Of a stretch of DNA of 64,000 bases, positions 23,439 through 32,751 are shown one piece after another (positions within the stretch are counted from its first letter, which is position 1; every line of letters starts with the position of its first letter). Position numbers and translations under genes: made by a program. Where the stretch lies: NCBI RefSeq assembly GCF_943733665.1, contig NZ_OX030782.1:4016501-4080500 (forward strand), in the 5' to 3' direction. Source of the DNA: Aquimarina sp. Aq107. GTDB taxonomy: Bacteria; Bacteroidota; Bacteroidia; Flavobacteriales; Flavobacteriaceae. The notes under the pieces were generated by a model. The model was not told the origin of the DNA. It was given only the letters and a program-made list of their open reading frames with translations, and searched no databases.

Positions 23439-25287
23439 ACAAAGTTTTTGTATTATTAATCAAATTCACACCATCTTGCTTTATGATATTTTCAAAAGAA
23501 GTAGGATAATATTTTCTAATAGGAATTTTATATTCTATATGTAATAAATAATTAAGTCTCAAGTCTTTTAATAAAACGGTATTAGATTCTCGAAGATCAT
23601 TTTCCCCAATAATTAATAAAGCCCCATTATTAACTAGTTTCTTTAAAGAATCTTCATAGCCCATCATCATTCTTTTATTATTAGGAATTTTAATCCAATT
23701 ACAAAAAGAAGATGTCTTCCAATCAGATTTTATATTTAAATCATTCTGAAAAAATTCTCCAATCAATTTTATAATATTAAATGGTAAGAGTTTTTTGTTA
23801 TATCTATCATTCGCTACAGGAATAGCCTTTATTCTTTGAATATAAAGTTCCTTAATTTTCACTAATGAAGAGGCTTGTTTACTTATAGGAACTTTCTTCG
23901 GCTCTCCATTCCTATCATATTCAATTTCCTTAGAAATATATTCCATCAACTTTTTAAGATATCTTGGGTTTCCATCTATTATTTTAATTATGGTATCCTT
24001 TCCGTGATATTGAATAGGAATTTTTTGTGGTCTATATTCAATCCTATTGTTAACAAACTTTGTTACTATTATTCTGTTAAAAATCACTTCTTTAATTTTT
24101 CTTACAATCGTAGAAGATCGTGACCTGTTTCGATCTTTTAATTTTTCTATTGAAATTCCTTTTTTTTCTAAAAAAACTTTAAAATTAGGTTCCCTTTCTG
24201 TTGTTTTCAAAAAAATATAATTCAATAATTGTTCATCGGTAAATTTGTTTAGAAGAATACCTCCGAAAATATTATCTACTGACTCTGTCTTTTTTACATA
24301 TTCGAAAACGTTAGTGTAAGAAAAAACACCAAGTATTTTTTTTAAATCAAGTTTTTCATTTTTTAATTCAAATAAGGTTTGTTCAGCTAATTTTTCTGAA
24401 AACTTATAATAATCCTTTTGATTGTTTTTGGTACTATCGTTTGATTCATTAGGCCATAAGTATATCTTGTTATAATCATGAATTTGGAAAGGAGGATCAA
24501 TGAAAGAAGACATTCCCATATTATGAAGAGGTGCTAATGTAAGTTTTAAAATTATATTAGTTGCTCCTCCTCTTAAATTTTTCACCATCTCTTCAGTAAA
24601 ACGGGAATTGTAAATTTCTAATTCATCAAAACACAATGCATATTTCTGCTCATTACTAAATTCAAACAATTCGTTTATCGCCTTAGTTAATGGATCAATA
24701 TGGGTCAAAATTTCTCCTCTATAATTTTTAGCTTTGGAATATTTTGATAGTGACAATCTCTGTCTTGCCTCACGTTTTGCAGTAGACAATCCAGTTAGCA
24801 AAGTGCTTATTTTATAGCAATATTCTATCTCCAACCCAACTACTTTATTGAGTAATGTCGAAATTTCTCTAATTTTATCTTTATCAAAGTTTTTCTTATC
24901 AATAAAAAAAGAAACGAAGTCAAGGATAGATTCAACTATATTCAAATAATATATTTCATATATGATATTCTCTTTATCATTTGAAGCTAAACTAGATTCA
25001 TCAAAACGTTCTTGTAATTCATCCTGTAAAATTCTCGACATTGGAATGTAAATTCCAATAAACGATACTTTACTTTTAATATCTTTTTCTTTTTTAGTGT
25101 TTGGTTCCCAATGATCTAGAGCCTGCGGTGTAAGCATTTTAAGCATAGTAGTTTTTCCACTTCCACGTGGCCCTATTACTATTGTATTATTTAAACTCAC
25201 TAGTTCCTTAAAAGATGGATGAAGAACAAACTTCTCTCCTATTTCAGAATGCTTTAGGGGTCTTGCATTTAATTCATGTTCGATCAT
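23425..25287 (-). CDS. AAA-type ATPase resembling the ORC/CDC6 type (defence-associated)
   Basis: A 620-residue protein. The N-terminus reads PLKHSEIGEKFVLHPSF, followed by Walker A IGPRGSGKTTML (38-49) and Walker B-like ALCFDELEI (Asp221, Glu222). It looks like a large P-loop ATPase of the ORC/CDC6-like kind that is often found in bacterial defence operons, where it may act as a sensor. The C-terminal 250 residues are helical with conserved-looking hydrophobic patches. It begins directly after the metallophosphoesterase stop (TAAATG) and overlaps the next gene by 14 bases. Confidence 0.7.
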   Translation of the reverse strand: MIEHELNARPLKHSEIGEKFVLHPSFKELVSLNNTIVIGPRGSGKTTMLKMLTPQALDHWEPNTKKEKDIKSKVSFIGIYIPMSRILQDELQERFDESSLASNDKENIIYEIYYLNIVESILDFVSFFIDKKNFDKDKIREISTLLNKVVGLEIEYCYKISTLLTGLSTAKREARQRLSLSKYSKAKNYRGEILTHIDPLTKAINELFEFSNEQKYALCFDELEIYNSRFTEEMVKNLRGGATNIILKLTLAPLHNMGMSSFIDPPFQIHDYNKIYLWPNESNDSTKNNQKDYYKFSEKLAEQTLFELKNEKLDLKKILGVFSYTNVFEYVKKTESVDNIFGGILLNKFTDEQLLNYIFLKTTEREPNFKVFLEKKGISIEKLKDRNRSRSSTIVRKIKEVIFNRIIVTKFVNNRIEYRPQKIPIQYHGKDTIIKIIDGNPRYLKKLMEYISKEIEYDRNGEPKKVPISKQASSLVKIKELYIQRIKAIPVANDRYNKKLLPFNIIKLIGEFFQNDLNIKSDWKTSSFCNWIKIPNNKRMMMGYEDSLKKLVNNGALLIIGENDLRESNTVLLKDLRLNYLLHIEYKIPIRKYYPTSFENIIKQDGVNLINNTKTLFDDI

Positions 25288-26451
25288 TTATTTAAGTATT
25301 AAAGATTCTAATTCCCCTCTATCTGTGTACAATACTTTTATAACATCACCTTTCTTTTGAAGGTTTTCAAATACCAAATTTCTATTTTTTTTAGATACAT
25401 ATTGCAGAAAAGGGAGGTCGGTTACAATATCAGACCAGTTCATATAATGTTCATCTTGTTCCTTAAGAAAATTGATAATTTTACTTTCAAGACTTTGAGA
25501 GTCAAGAGTACATCCAAAACCTTCTAACAATTTATTTGAATAGTTCCATCCGTCAGATGGGTTATATTCATATGTCTTAACAAACCCCTGGTTTTCACAA
25601 AACTCCATTTTTTTACAATCAAATTCAACTATATGAAAAGTATTCTGATCGTTCCTTGCTAATGAAGTTTTAAAACAGGAGAAACTACCCGACGCTAATA
25701 AACTTAAATTCTTGGGGTAAATCTCCCGCTGTTCAAACCTGAAATTATGTTTATGCCCATATATAATAAGATCTATACCTCTTATGTTTTGTAATAACTT
25801 TTCACTATCCTCTAGAAAATCATTATCATTTCCCCAAGCCTGATGAATTATTGGGTTATGATGAATTAATAGTATTTTTTTTTCGTTATTAGAATCGTTA
25901 ATCGCTTTTTGAATTTCGTTAATCTTATCCGTTTTTATTTTACCTCTACTAGCATCAATTTCATTCCAATGATCAAAACAAGAGTTCAAAACAATAAAGA
26001 AGATATCCAAATCTGAATCTTCATAGACAAAGAAACTATTTTCTAATAATTGATTTCTAGAGGAATCATCGTTCGGGTTACTTGGATATAAAGGAAAACA
26101 GGTATCAAATTTTTTAATATAATCAAATGAATCCTTTTCAGCGTCTCTTGATGCCACATCATGGTTACCTATTGTCCCAATTAACAACTTTGATTTAACT
26201 TCGTGATGTATAAGCTTTAACTGATCCCAAGCGCTTTTTAAACCTTTATCATCAATTTGATGAGCATAATCACCAGGTGATAATAAATAATCTAATTCAA
26301 GGCTATTCTCTCGAATCAATTTTTTAAGCGCAGAAAATGGATTTTTTTCAATAGGGTCATCAGGCATCGAAGGAAAATAGTAACCTCCTTGCTGTTGTTT
26401 ATTATCTTTTTCGTGACTATGTATATCACTTATAACACCTATTTTGATCAT
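25288..26451 (-). CDS. Calcineurin-like metallophosphoesterase
   Basis: A 387-residue metallophosphoesterase with all signatures: IGVISDIHSH (Asp9, His11), LSPGDYAHQ (Asp61), TIGNHD (96-98), LLIHHNP and IIYGHKHNF. The metal ligands are complete, so it should be active on a phosphoester such as a nucleotide or DNA end. The last ~80 residues (from about IINFLKEQDEH) look like a winged helix. It begins immediately after the methyltransferase stop, TAAATG, and precedes the ATPase in the same way. In defence contexts, such enzymes act as nucleases or nucleotide hydrolases. Confidence 0.85.
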   Translation of the reverse strand: MIKIGVISDIHSHEKDNKQQQGGYYFPSMPDDPIEKNPFSALKKLIRENSLELDYLLSPGDYAHQIDDKGLKSAWDQLKLIHHEVKSKLLIGTIGNHDVASRDAEKDSFDYIKKFDTCFPLYPSNPNDDSSRNQLLENSFFVYEDSDLDIFFIVLNSCFDHWNEIDASRGKIKTDKINEIQKAINDSNNEKKILLIHHNPIIHQAWGNDNDFLEDSEKLLQNIRGIDLIIYGHKHNFRFEQREIYPKNLSLLASGSFSCFKTSLARNDQNTFHIVEFDCKKMEFCENQGFVKTYEYNPSDGWNYSNKLLEGFGCTLDSQSLESKIINFLKEQDEHYMNWSDIVTDLPFLQYVSKKNRNLVFENLQKKGDVIKVLYTDRGELESLILK

Positions 26452-27291
26452 TTAGAAATTTTTAATTATTATTTCTTTTTTGATCGAATTCGTATTTACA
26501 AAAGATAAATCATTATTACGATTGAGGATAATTTGGTCTCCCAAATACTCTAATTGTTTAGCAAATAAATTATCGTTTCCCACAAACAGAATAAATTTAC
26601 CCCCTAACTTTGTGATTTTTTCAATTTTTTGGATTAAATATTTTTTCTCAATTAAAGTAAACTCTTCCGAGTTGTATCGTTTGAACTTAGTATCGGATCC
26701 CAAGTACGGCGGATCAAAACAGAAGAAATCATTTTTTTGAACATTTGATGTGTCAATATTTTTAAAACAATTCACGCTTAAATCGATTCTATTTTGCAAA
26801 ACTTTGGAACACCTTAATAGGTTTTCATTATCAATTAATTTTTTATAAATCCGGTTCCCGTATGGTACATTAAATTCTCCTTTTTTATTAACTCTATAAA
26901 TACCACCAAAACAAGTTCTATTCAAATAAATATATTTTGAAGCGGTTTGTAATTCAGATAAACTCCTTGTAGATCTAATTTCATAAAACTCTTCTTTTGT
27001 ATTTCTAAATTTAGATAGTTCAAAAATTAATTCTTCAACATTAAACTTTATTTGTTTAAAGACTGTTATAAGGTCTGCATTTATATCACTTAAATATGAA
27101 GTCCCATTTATATTGTTGTTTTGTTTTAAAAAGAAAAAAATAGAACCTGAACCTAGAAACGGTTCATAGTAATTATTAACTTTATTAGGAAGTAAATTAG
27201 AATGATCCTTTATAAACCATCTTTTTCCACCAACATATCTTAAAAAAGGTTTTACTTCGAAAGTAGATTTTTTCACTATAATTTCACTCAT
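26452..27291 (-). CDS. DNA adenine methyltransferase, D12 class (Dam type)
   Basis: A 279-residue enzyme with motif RYVGGKRW (19-26, the FxGxGGK-type region), YEPFLGSGSIFFF (42-54) and the catalytic FDPPYLGSD (Asp193-Tyr196). These match D12-class N6-adenine methyltransferases. Length matches the family. It is the first gene of the minus-strand operon, so it may mark self DNA for the partners. The specificity cannot be read from the sequence. The upstream 430 bases carry no gene and hold the likely promoter. Confidence 0.92.
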   Translation of the reverse strand: MSEIIVKKSTFEVKPFLRYVGGKRWFIKDHSNLLPNKVNNYYEPFLGSGSIFFFLKQNNNINGTSYLSDINADLITVFKQIKFNVEELIFELSKFRNTKEEFYEIRSTRSLSELQTASKYIYLNRTCFGGIYRVNKKGEFNVPYGNRIYKKLIDNENLLRCSKVLQNRIDLSVNCFKNIDTSNVQKNDFFCFDPPYLGSDTKFKRYNSEEFTLIEKKYLIQKIEKITKLGGKFILFVGNDNLFAKQLEYLGDQIILNRNNDLSFVNTNSIKKEIIIKNF

Positions 27292-27616
27292 TCAAATGAT
27301 TTACTAACTAATTATTAATTTGTAAATCGAAACTTACGAAAAAAAAAAAGAGTTTATCACAAATAGAAGTAATATTCCCCTTTTTTAATAGCATTAACTT
27401 CTTTTTCTACAACCTTTTTCAAACAATTTATATATTATAAAAATAGAAAAGAATATACGCTCGAAAGTAAAAAATAAGAAGACCATTAGACATCACTCAA
27501 AAAAAGGAAAATTAAACCAATAAATAATAAATACCTTATTAATGATTAAAAAGCTTTCTCTATAAAATCAAAAAACGATTATCCACTCTCTAAAAATACA
27601 GATAACATAATGCAAA

Positions 27617-27638
27617 ATGTTGAAACTATGTTGAAACC
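27617..27638. repeat. Tandem 11-base repeat
   Basis: ATGTTGAAACT and ATGTTGAAACC are adjacent and differ in the last base. A GGTTTC follows 15 bases later, complementary to GAAACC in the second unit. It lies upstream of the defence operon and may be a binding site or the scar of a recombination event. Confidence 0.45.
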
Positions 27639-27690
27639 AGCAGTAAAATAAACGGTTTCCAAAAAAGACAAAAAATGATCAAAAACAAAG

Positions 27691-27715
27691 AAACCCTTTG
27701 AAAATCAAAGGGTTT
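27691..27715 (-). terminator. Terminator of the tRNA transcription unit
   Basis: AAACCCTTTGA (27691-27701) and TCAAAGGGTTT (27705-27715) form an 11-bp stem with an AAA loop. Read on the minus strand, it comes shortly after the 3' end of tRNA-Leu and is followed by a T-rich stretch. Confidence 0.75.
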
Positions 27716-27722
27716 GCTTATG

Positions 27723-27806
27723 TACTCGGGACGGGACTTGAACCCGTACGTCCTAATGGACATTGGATTTTAAGTCCAACGTGTCTACCAATTCCACCAC
27801 CCGAGC
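27723..27806 (-). tRNA. tRNA-Leu (anticodon TAA)
   Basis: Read on the minus strand, this starts GCTCGGGTGG and ends CCCGAGTA. The acceptor stem GCTCGGG/CCCGAGT pairs perfectly, and the discriminator is A, as usual for leucine. The anticodon loop is ACTTAAAAT with anticodon TAA. The 84-base length and the extra variable arm fit tRNA-Leu. The CCA end is not encoded. Its 3' end faces the accessory island and may be an integration site. Confidence 0.95.
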
Positions 27807-27823
27807 GTGGTATATTTCCTCAG

Positions 27824-27895
27824 AGCGAAAGACGAGATTTGAACTCGCGACCCTCACCTTGGCAAGGTGATGCTCTACCCCTGAGCTACTTTCGC
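27824..27895 (-). tRNA. tRNA-Gly (anticodon GCC)
   Basis: Read on the minus strand, GCGAAAGTAGCTCAGGGG begins the gene, with acceptor stem GCGAAAG/CTTTCGC and discriminator T. The anticodon stem CACCT/AGGTG encloses TGCCA, i.e. anticodon GCC. The length is 72 bases. It lies 17 bases upstream of tRNA-Leu on the same strand, so the pair is probably one transcript. Confidence 0.95.
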
Positions 27896-27973
27896 AGTAA
27901 TTTTATGAACTTTGCAATTCGTTATTGCGGATGCAAATTTAAAACATTTCTAGTAATACCAAAGTCTTTTCGC

Positions 27974-27999
27974 AAAAAAGTATAAAAAACTTTATACTT
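27974..27999 (-). terminator. Terminator of mutS
   Basis: AAGTATAAA (27978-27986) and TTTATACTT (27991-27999) form a 9-bp stem with an AAAC loop that overlaps the mutS stop codon. On the minus strand it is followed by a run of six Ts. Confidence 0.65.
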
Positions 28000-30628
28000 G
28001 AGAAGCTTTCTTCCTGGTTAACATACGTTTAATCTCATTTAATTTCATCAAAGCTTCTACAGGAGTAAGCGTATCTATATCAATATTTACAATTTCATCC
28101 TTAATTTCTTCTAATAAAGGATCATCTAAATTAAAAAAACTTAATTGTAACTCATCCTCTTCTTGGATCCCTTTTATCTTATCCGTGAGCTCTTCGCTAC
28201 TATGCGATTTTTCTAACTTCTTAAGCATCTTATTTGCTCTATGTAGCACTTGTTGAGGCATTCCTGCCATTTTAGCAACATGGATTCCAAAACTATGCTC
28301 ACTGCCTCCAGGAACTAGTTTACGAAGAAACAATACATTATCTTTTAATTCTTTTACTGCTACATTGTAATTTTTAATCCTCTTAAAGGTTTCACACATT
28401 TCATTAAGCTCATGATAATGCGTAGCAAATAAGGTTTTAGGTCTCGCTGGATGTTCGTGAAGAAATTCGCTAATCGCCCAAGCAATAGAAATTCCATCAT
28501 AGGTACTTGTACCACGACCTATTTCATCAAGCAATACCAAACTTCTATCGGATATATTATTTAGAATATTTGCGGTCTCGTTCATCTCTACCATAAACGT
28601 GGATTCTCCCATAGAGATATTATCGCTTGCTCCTACTCTAGTAAAGATTTTATCAACCGCTCCTATTTTAGCTTCGTCCGCAGGAACAAAACTTCCCATC
28701 TGAGCTAATAAAACAATTAAGGCTGTTTGTCTCAATATTGCAGACTTACCACTCATATTAGGTCCCGTAATCATAATCATTTGCTGATCATCTCTATTTA
28801 GAGAAACATCATTTGCTATATACTGCTCTCCTGGCGGTAATTGTTTTTCTATTACTGGATGACGCCCATTTTTAATCTCTAACGTATAAGAATCATCTAT
28901 CAATGGACGTGTATATTTGTTTTCTTCAGCTAATTGAGCATAAGAACATAAACAATCCAATTGTCCGATCAAACTAGCATTTAATTGCACCGGCTTGATA
29001 TACTCATTCATCCAAATAATTAAATCACTAAACAACTGTTGTTCTAGCGTTAGAATTTTTTCTTCGGCTCCAAGAATTTTAGCTTCGTATTCTTTTAACT
29101 CTTCTGTGATATATCGTTCTGCATTAACCAGTGTTTGCTTCCGTATCCAAGTTTCAGGAACTTTATCTTTATGGGTGTTACGTACTTCGATATAATACCC
29201 AAAAACATTATTGGAAGCTATTTTTAAAGAAGTAATCCCCGTTGCTTCTGTTTCGCGTTCCAACATTTTATCTAGATAATCCTTCCCAGAAAATGCAATC
29301 GAACGCAATTCGTCTAATTCATCCAAGTATCCATCGGCTATTGAATTACCTTTAAGAATATTTACAGGAGCTTCTTCGTTTAGCGTTTCCTTTATTTTGT
29401 TACGCAACAATTCGCAATCATGCAAGGTATCTCCGATTACTTTCAAAGCATCATTATCGCTATTAATCGCCTGTGCTTTTATCGGAACAATAGCTTCTAA
29501 AGAATTCTTAAGCTGAATAACTTCTCTAGGATTCACTTTTCCTGTAGCAACTTTAGAAATTAAACGCTCTATATCTCCGATTTGCTTAATCTGATGTTGA
29601 ATCTTTTGATGCAGTACTCCATTATCCAAAAAGTATTGAACTACTTCATGCCGTTTTTGAATACTAACTACATTTTTTAGAGGCAAGGCCAACCAACGTT
29701 TTAAGGTACGTCCTCCCATCGGGGAGATAGTTTTATCAATAACATCTATTAATGTTACGGCATTTACAGCATTTGGATTATACAACTCTAGATTTCGGAT
29801 TGTAAAACGATCCATCCATATATACTCATCCTCTGCAATTCTTTGTATAGCAGTAATGTGCTGCAATTTATGATGCTGTGTTTCTCCCAAATAATGAAGA
29901 ATCACTCCAGCTGCTATAACACCTTCTTGCAAATGATCTACACCAAAACCTTTTAGAGATGTCGTCTCGAAATGGGTATTTAGTGTTTCGTTAGCATAGT
30001 CTGTTTTAAAAACCCAATCTTCTAGAAAAAAAGTATGAAAATCATTTCCAAAATCATTCTGAAAGCTTTGTTTTTTAGGCTTAGGAATTAACACTTCACT
30101 TGGACTAAAATTACGTAATAATTTATCCATCTGTGCCGCATCTCCCTGAGCTGTTAAAAACTCTCCAGTAGAAACATCTAAAAATGCAACCCCTAATTCT
30201 TTTTTACCATAATGCAACGCACACAAAAAATTATTGGTTTTACTCTGTAATACCTCATCATTTAATGCAACTCCAGGAGTTACCAATTCAGTCACTCCTC
30301 TTTTTACAATGGTTTTGGTCTGCTTTGGATCCTCTAATTGGTCACAGATTGCTACTCGTTCTCCGGCCTTTACTAATTTAGGTAAATAAGTGTTTAAAGA
30401 ATGATGTGGAAATCCAGCCAACGCAGTTTCGTGTTCACTTCCATTGCCTCGCTTGGTCTGCACAATATTAAGAATCGCTGCTGCCTTAATGGCATCTTCT
30501 CCAAAAGTCTCATAAAAATCACCTACTCTAAACAGTAATAATGCATCTGGATATTTAGCCTTAATAGCATTATATTGCTTCATTAGAGGCGTCACTTTCT
30601 TTTCTTTTTTTGCTTTTTTTGGTGCCAA
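27992..30628 (-). CDS. mutS: DNA mismatch repair ATPase MutS
   Basis: An 878-residue MutS. Near the N-terminus, the FxxE-type mismatch-recognition region reads [13 protein letters not shown] (Phe38 and Glu40). The ATPase region has Walker [10 protein letters not shown] (about residues 617-625), the [12 protein letters not shown] block and the C-terminal region. Length and order match MutS. The start codon is TTG: the first ATG is at residue 16 and would remove part of the N-terminal arm, which is normally present in family members. It recognises mismatches and recruits MutL. Confidence 0.96.
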   Translation of the reverse strand: MAPKKAKKEKKVTPLMKQYNAIKAKYPDALLLFRVGDFYETFGEDAIKAAAILNIVQTKRGNGSEHETALAGFPHHSLNTYLPKLVKAGERVAICDQLEDPKQTKTIVKRGVTELVTPGVALNDEVLQSKTNNFLCALHYGKKELGVAFLDVSTGEFLTAQGDAAQMDKLLRNFSPSEVLIPKPKKQSFQNDFGNDFHTFFLEDWVFKTDYANETLNTHFETTSLKGFGVDHLQEGVIAAGVILHYLGETQHHKLQHITAIQRIAEDEYIWMDRFTIRNLELYNPNAVNAVTLIDVIDKTISPMGGRTLKRWLALPLKNVVSIQKRHEVVQYFLDNGVLHQKIQHQIKQIGDIERLISKVATGKVNPREVIQLKNSLEAIVPIKAQAINSDNDALKVIGDTLHDCELLRNKIKETLNEEAPVNILKGNSIADGYLDELDELRSIAFSGKDYLDKMLERETEATGITSLKIASNNVFGYYIEVRNTHKDKVPETWIRKQTLVNAERYITEELKEYEAKILGAEEKILTLEQQLFSDLIIWMNEYIKPVQLNASLIGQLDCLCSYAQLAEENKYTRPLIDDSYTLEIKNGRHPVIEKQLPPGEQYIANDVSLNRDDQQMIMITGPNMSGKSAILRQTALIVLLAQMGSFVPADEAKIGAVDKIFTRVGASDNISMGESTFMVEMNETANILNNISDRSLVLLDEIGRGTSTYDGISIAWAISEFLHEHPARPKTLFATHYHELNEMCETFKRIKNYNVAVKELKDNVLFLRKLVPGGSEHSFGIHVAKMAGMPQQVLHRANKMLKKLEKSHSSEELTDKIKGIQEEDELQLSFFNLDDPLLEEIKDEIVNIDIDTLTPVEALMKLNEIKRMLTRKKASQV

Positions 30629-30873
30629 GAGGATCTGATTTTCTACAGTGGCTAAAGTAGGTATTCTTCATTTTTTTCTGAAACCTAACCAACAGGAGTT
30701 ATTCATTTTTATTCACAATTTATTTAAAGGCAGTTGGCAGTATTAAGTTAGCGACAAGTACCGAGTAAAATGTTTTCCTAGCGTAGGCTTGGATCCATTA
30801 TATTAACCAAGCGATTTCTATATTTTGGATTCTGACCTTCGTCAGAATAACAATAAATAATACTTTTGCTGTA

Positions 30874-31416
30874 ATGAAAGAAAATAGAAAATTAAAAAAT
30901 AGCGAACTAGATCGTAAAACAATAGCTGAATTTAAGGAAGCCGAAAAAACTCCTTTGATAATTATTCTTGATAATATAAGAAGTCTTAATAATATTGGAT
31001 CTGTCTTTAGAACAGCAGACGCTTTTTTGGTCAAAAAAATATATCTCTGTGGTATTACTGCTACTCCTCCTCATAAGGATATTCAGAAAACGGCCCTTGG
31101 AGCAACAGAAACTGTAGATTGGGAACACACAGAAGACACTATGGATTTAGTTGCTAAATTACAATCAGAAAACATTAAAATTCTATCCATAGAGCAAGCA
31201 GAAAATGCTACTATGCTACATAATTTTATACCTGAACCTAATCAAACCTATGCTGTAATTTTTGGAAATGAAGTAAAAGGTGTTCAACAAAAAGTAGTTT
31301 CGGCTAGTAATGCTGTTATAGAAATACCGCAGTACGGTAGTAAACACTCATTGAACATTTCGGTTAGTACTGGAGTAGTAATCTGGGATTTGTTTTGTAA
31401 GTTTAATGCTCACTAA
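30874..31416 (+). CDS. RNA 2'-O-methyltransferase, TrmH/SpoU family
   Basis: A 180-residue SpoU-type methyltransferase. Motifs: NNIGSVFRTADAF (motif 1), a FGNEVKGV loop (motif 2) and IEIPQYGSKHSLNISVS (motif 3), together forming the knotted SAM-binding fold. The length fits the small members that modify tRNA or rRNA riboses. The N-terminal helix is short. The next gene, a dipeptidase, starts just past its stop, with the alternative long start overlapping it. Confidence 0.92.
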   Translation: MKENRKLKNSELDRKTIAEFKEAEKTPLIIILDNIRSLNNIGSVFRTADAFLVKKIYLCGITATPPHKDIQKTALGATETVDWEHTEDTMDLVAKLQSENIKILSIEQAENATMLHNFIPEPNQTYAVIFGNEVKGVQQKVVSASNAVIEIPQYGSKHSLNISVSTGVVIWDLFCKFNAH

Positions 31417-31435
31417 CTCAATTATTATTTTCCTA

Positions 31436-32749
31436 ATGAAACATATCTCTATACTACTGGTCATCTGTTTAACTTTAATAAGTTGTAACCAAAAGAAAGA
31501 AGCTCCTAAAAAAGAAAAATCCATGACAGAGGATCAACTAATCGCCAAAGCAAAAGAAATCCACAGTAATGTTATTACCTTAGATACTCACTGTGATATT
31601 AATGTAAAGAATTTTACCGATTCTATTAATTATACGCAAGATTTAAACTCGCAGATTACATTACCTAAAATGAAAAAAGGTGGTTTAGATGTAGCTTGGT
31701 TTATTGTATACACAGGTCAAGATTCATTAAATGCAGAAGGTTTTAAAAAAGCCCATGAAATCGCCATGTCTAAGTTTGATGCAATACATCGATTGGTTGA
31801 TACACTAGCTCCTGATCAAATAGCGTTAGCAAGAAATTCTGATGATGTACGCAATATTCATAAGTCTGGTAAAAAAGTGGCCATGATAGGTATTGAAAAC
31901 GGATATCCTGTCGGAACCGATATCAGCAACGTAAAAAAGTTTTATGATCTTGGTGCTAGATATATGTCTTTATCTCATAATGGTCATAGTCAACTTTGTG
32001 ATTCTAATACAGGAGAAGCGGATGATATTTGGCTACATAATGGACTTAGCGACCTTGGAAAAGAAGTCGTTGCAGAAATGAATAAATGGGGAATTATGAT
32101 CGATGTTTCTCATCCATCAAAAGAATCCATGCGCCAGATGATTGAACTTTCTAAAGCTCCAATTATAGCTTCTCACTCATCAGCTAGAGCATTATGTGAT
32201 CATAGTAGAAATTTAGATGACGAACAACTACAATGGCTAAAAGAAAATGGCGGTGTTGTTCAGACAGTTGCATTTACATCATATCTAAATACTGAAAAGT
32301 TCGAAAAAAGAGTAGTAAAAGAAGTAGAAATCGGAAAGCAAATTGCGGATTCTATGGGAGTCACTTGGTTAGAACGCGATGAAGTAATGAAGCTTAGTTC
32401 TGAAGAAAAAGAAACCTATTACGACTTTTTAGGAAAAATGGCTGCGATACGAAGAGCTAAAGTTAAAACCATGAATGACCTACCTCCTGCTGTTGATGTT
32501 GTAGATTTTGTAAATCACATAGACTATATGGTTGATAAAATTGGCATCGAACACGTAGGAATAAGTTCTGATTTTGATGGTGGTGGTGGAATCGAAGGTT
32601 GGAGTGATGCTTCAGAAACTTTTAATGTAACACTAGAACTGGTAAAACGTGGATATACTGAAGCGCAAATAGAAAAACTTTGGAGTGGTAATTTGCTTCG
32701 CGTTTTGGACGAAGTTCAAAGAATAGCTACTGATCTTCAGAAAGGATAA
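31436..32749 (+). CDS. Membrane dipeptidase (M19 family) lipoprotein
   Basis: I start at 31436, giving a clear lipoprotein signal with the lipobox LISC (Cys17). The mature enzyme has LDTHCDIN (metal-binding HxD), GIENGYPVGTD, YMSLSHNGH, IDVSHPS, IASHSSARALCDHSRN and SSDFDGGGG, the zinc ligands of renal dipeptidase/M19. The length of 437 residues fits. It likely hydrolyses dipeptides at the cell envelope, tethered to a membrane. The longer frame from 31406 lacks a lipobox in the right place. Confidence 0.9.
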   Translation: MKHISILLVICLTLISCNQKKEAPKKEKSMTEDQLIAKAKEIHSNVITLDTHCDINVKNFTDSINYTQDLNSQITLPKMKKGGLDVAWFIVYTGQDSLNAEGFKKAHEIAMSKFDAIHRLVDTLAPDQIALARNSDDVRNIHKSGKKVAMIGIENGYPVGTDISNVKKFYDLGARYMSLSHNGHSQLCDSNTGEADDIWLHNGLSDLGKEVVAEMNKWGIMIDVSHPSKESMRQMIELSKAPIIASHSSARALCDHSRNLDDEQLQWLKENGGVVQTVAFTSYLNTEKFEKRVVKEVEIGKQIADSMGVTWLERDEVMKLSSEEKETYYDFLGKMAAIRRAKVKTMNDLPPAVDVVDFVNHIDYMVDKIGIEHVGISSDFDGGGGIEGWSDASETFNVTLELVKRGYTEAQIEKLWSGNLLRVLDEVQRIATDLQKG

Positions 32750-32751
32750 AT

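Larger units (their letters stand above)
27292..27722. other. Gene-free region between the defence operon and the tRNAs
   Basis: No gene is seen. It is AT-rich with poly-A stretches near 27340-27355. At 27617-27638 there are two tandem 11-mers, ATGTTGAAACT and ATGTTGAAACC, followed by an inverted GGTTTC at 27654-27659. The tRNA terminator lies at 27691-27715. A perfect minus-strand promoter box for the operon was not found, so promoter location is open. Confidence 0.6.

Noticed and set aside
27698-27985. Plus-strand open frame of 95 codons across the tRNA pair
   Set aside because: It runs through both tRNA genes and has no gene-like start or composition; it is an artefact of the tRNA sequences read on the other strand.
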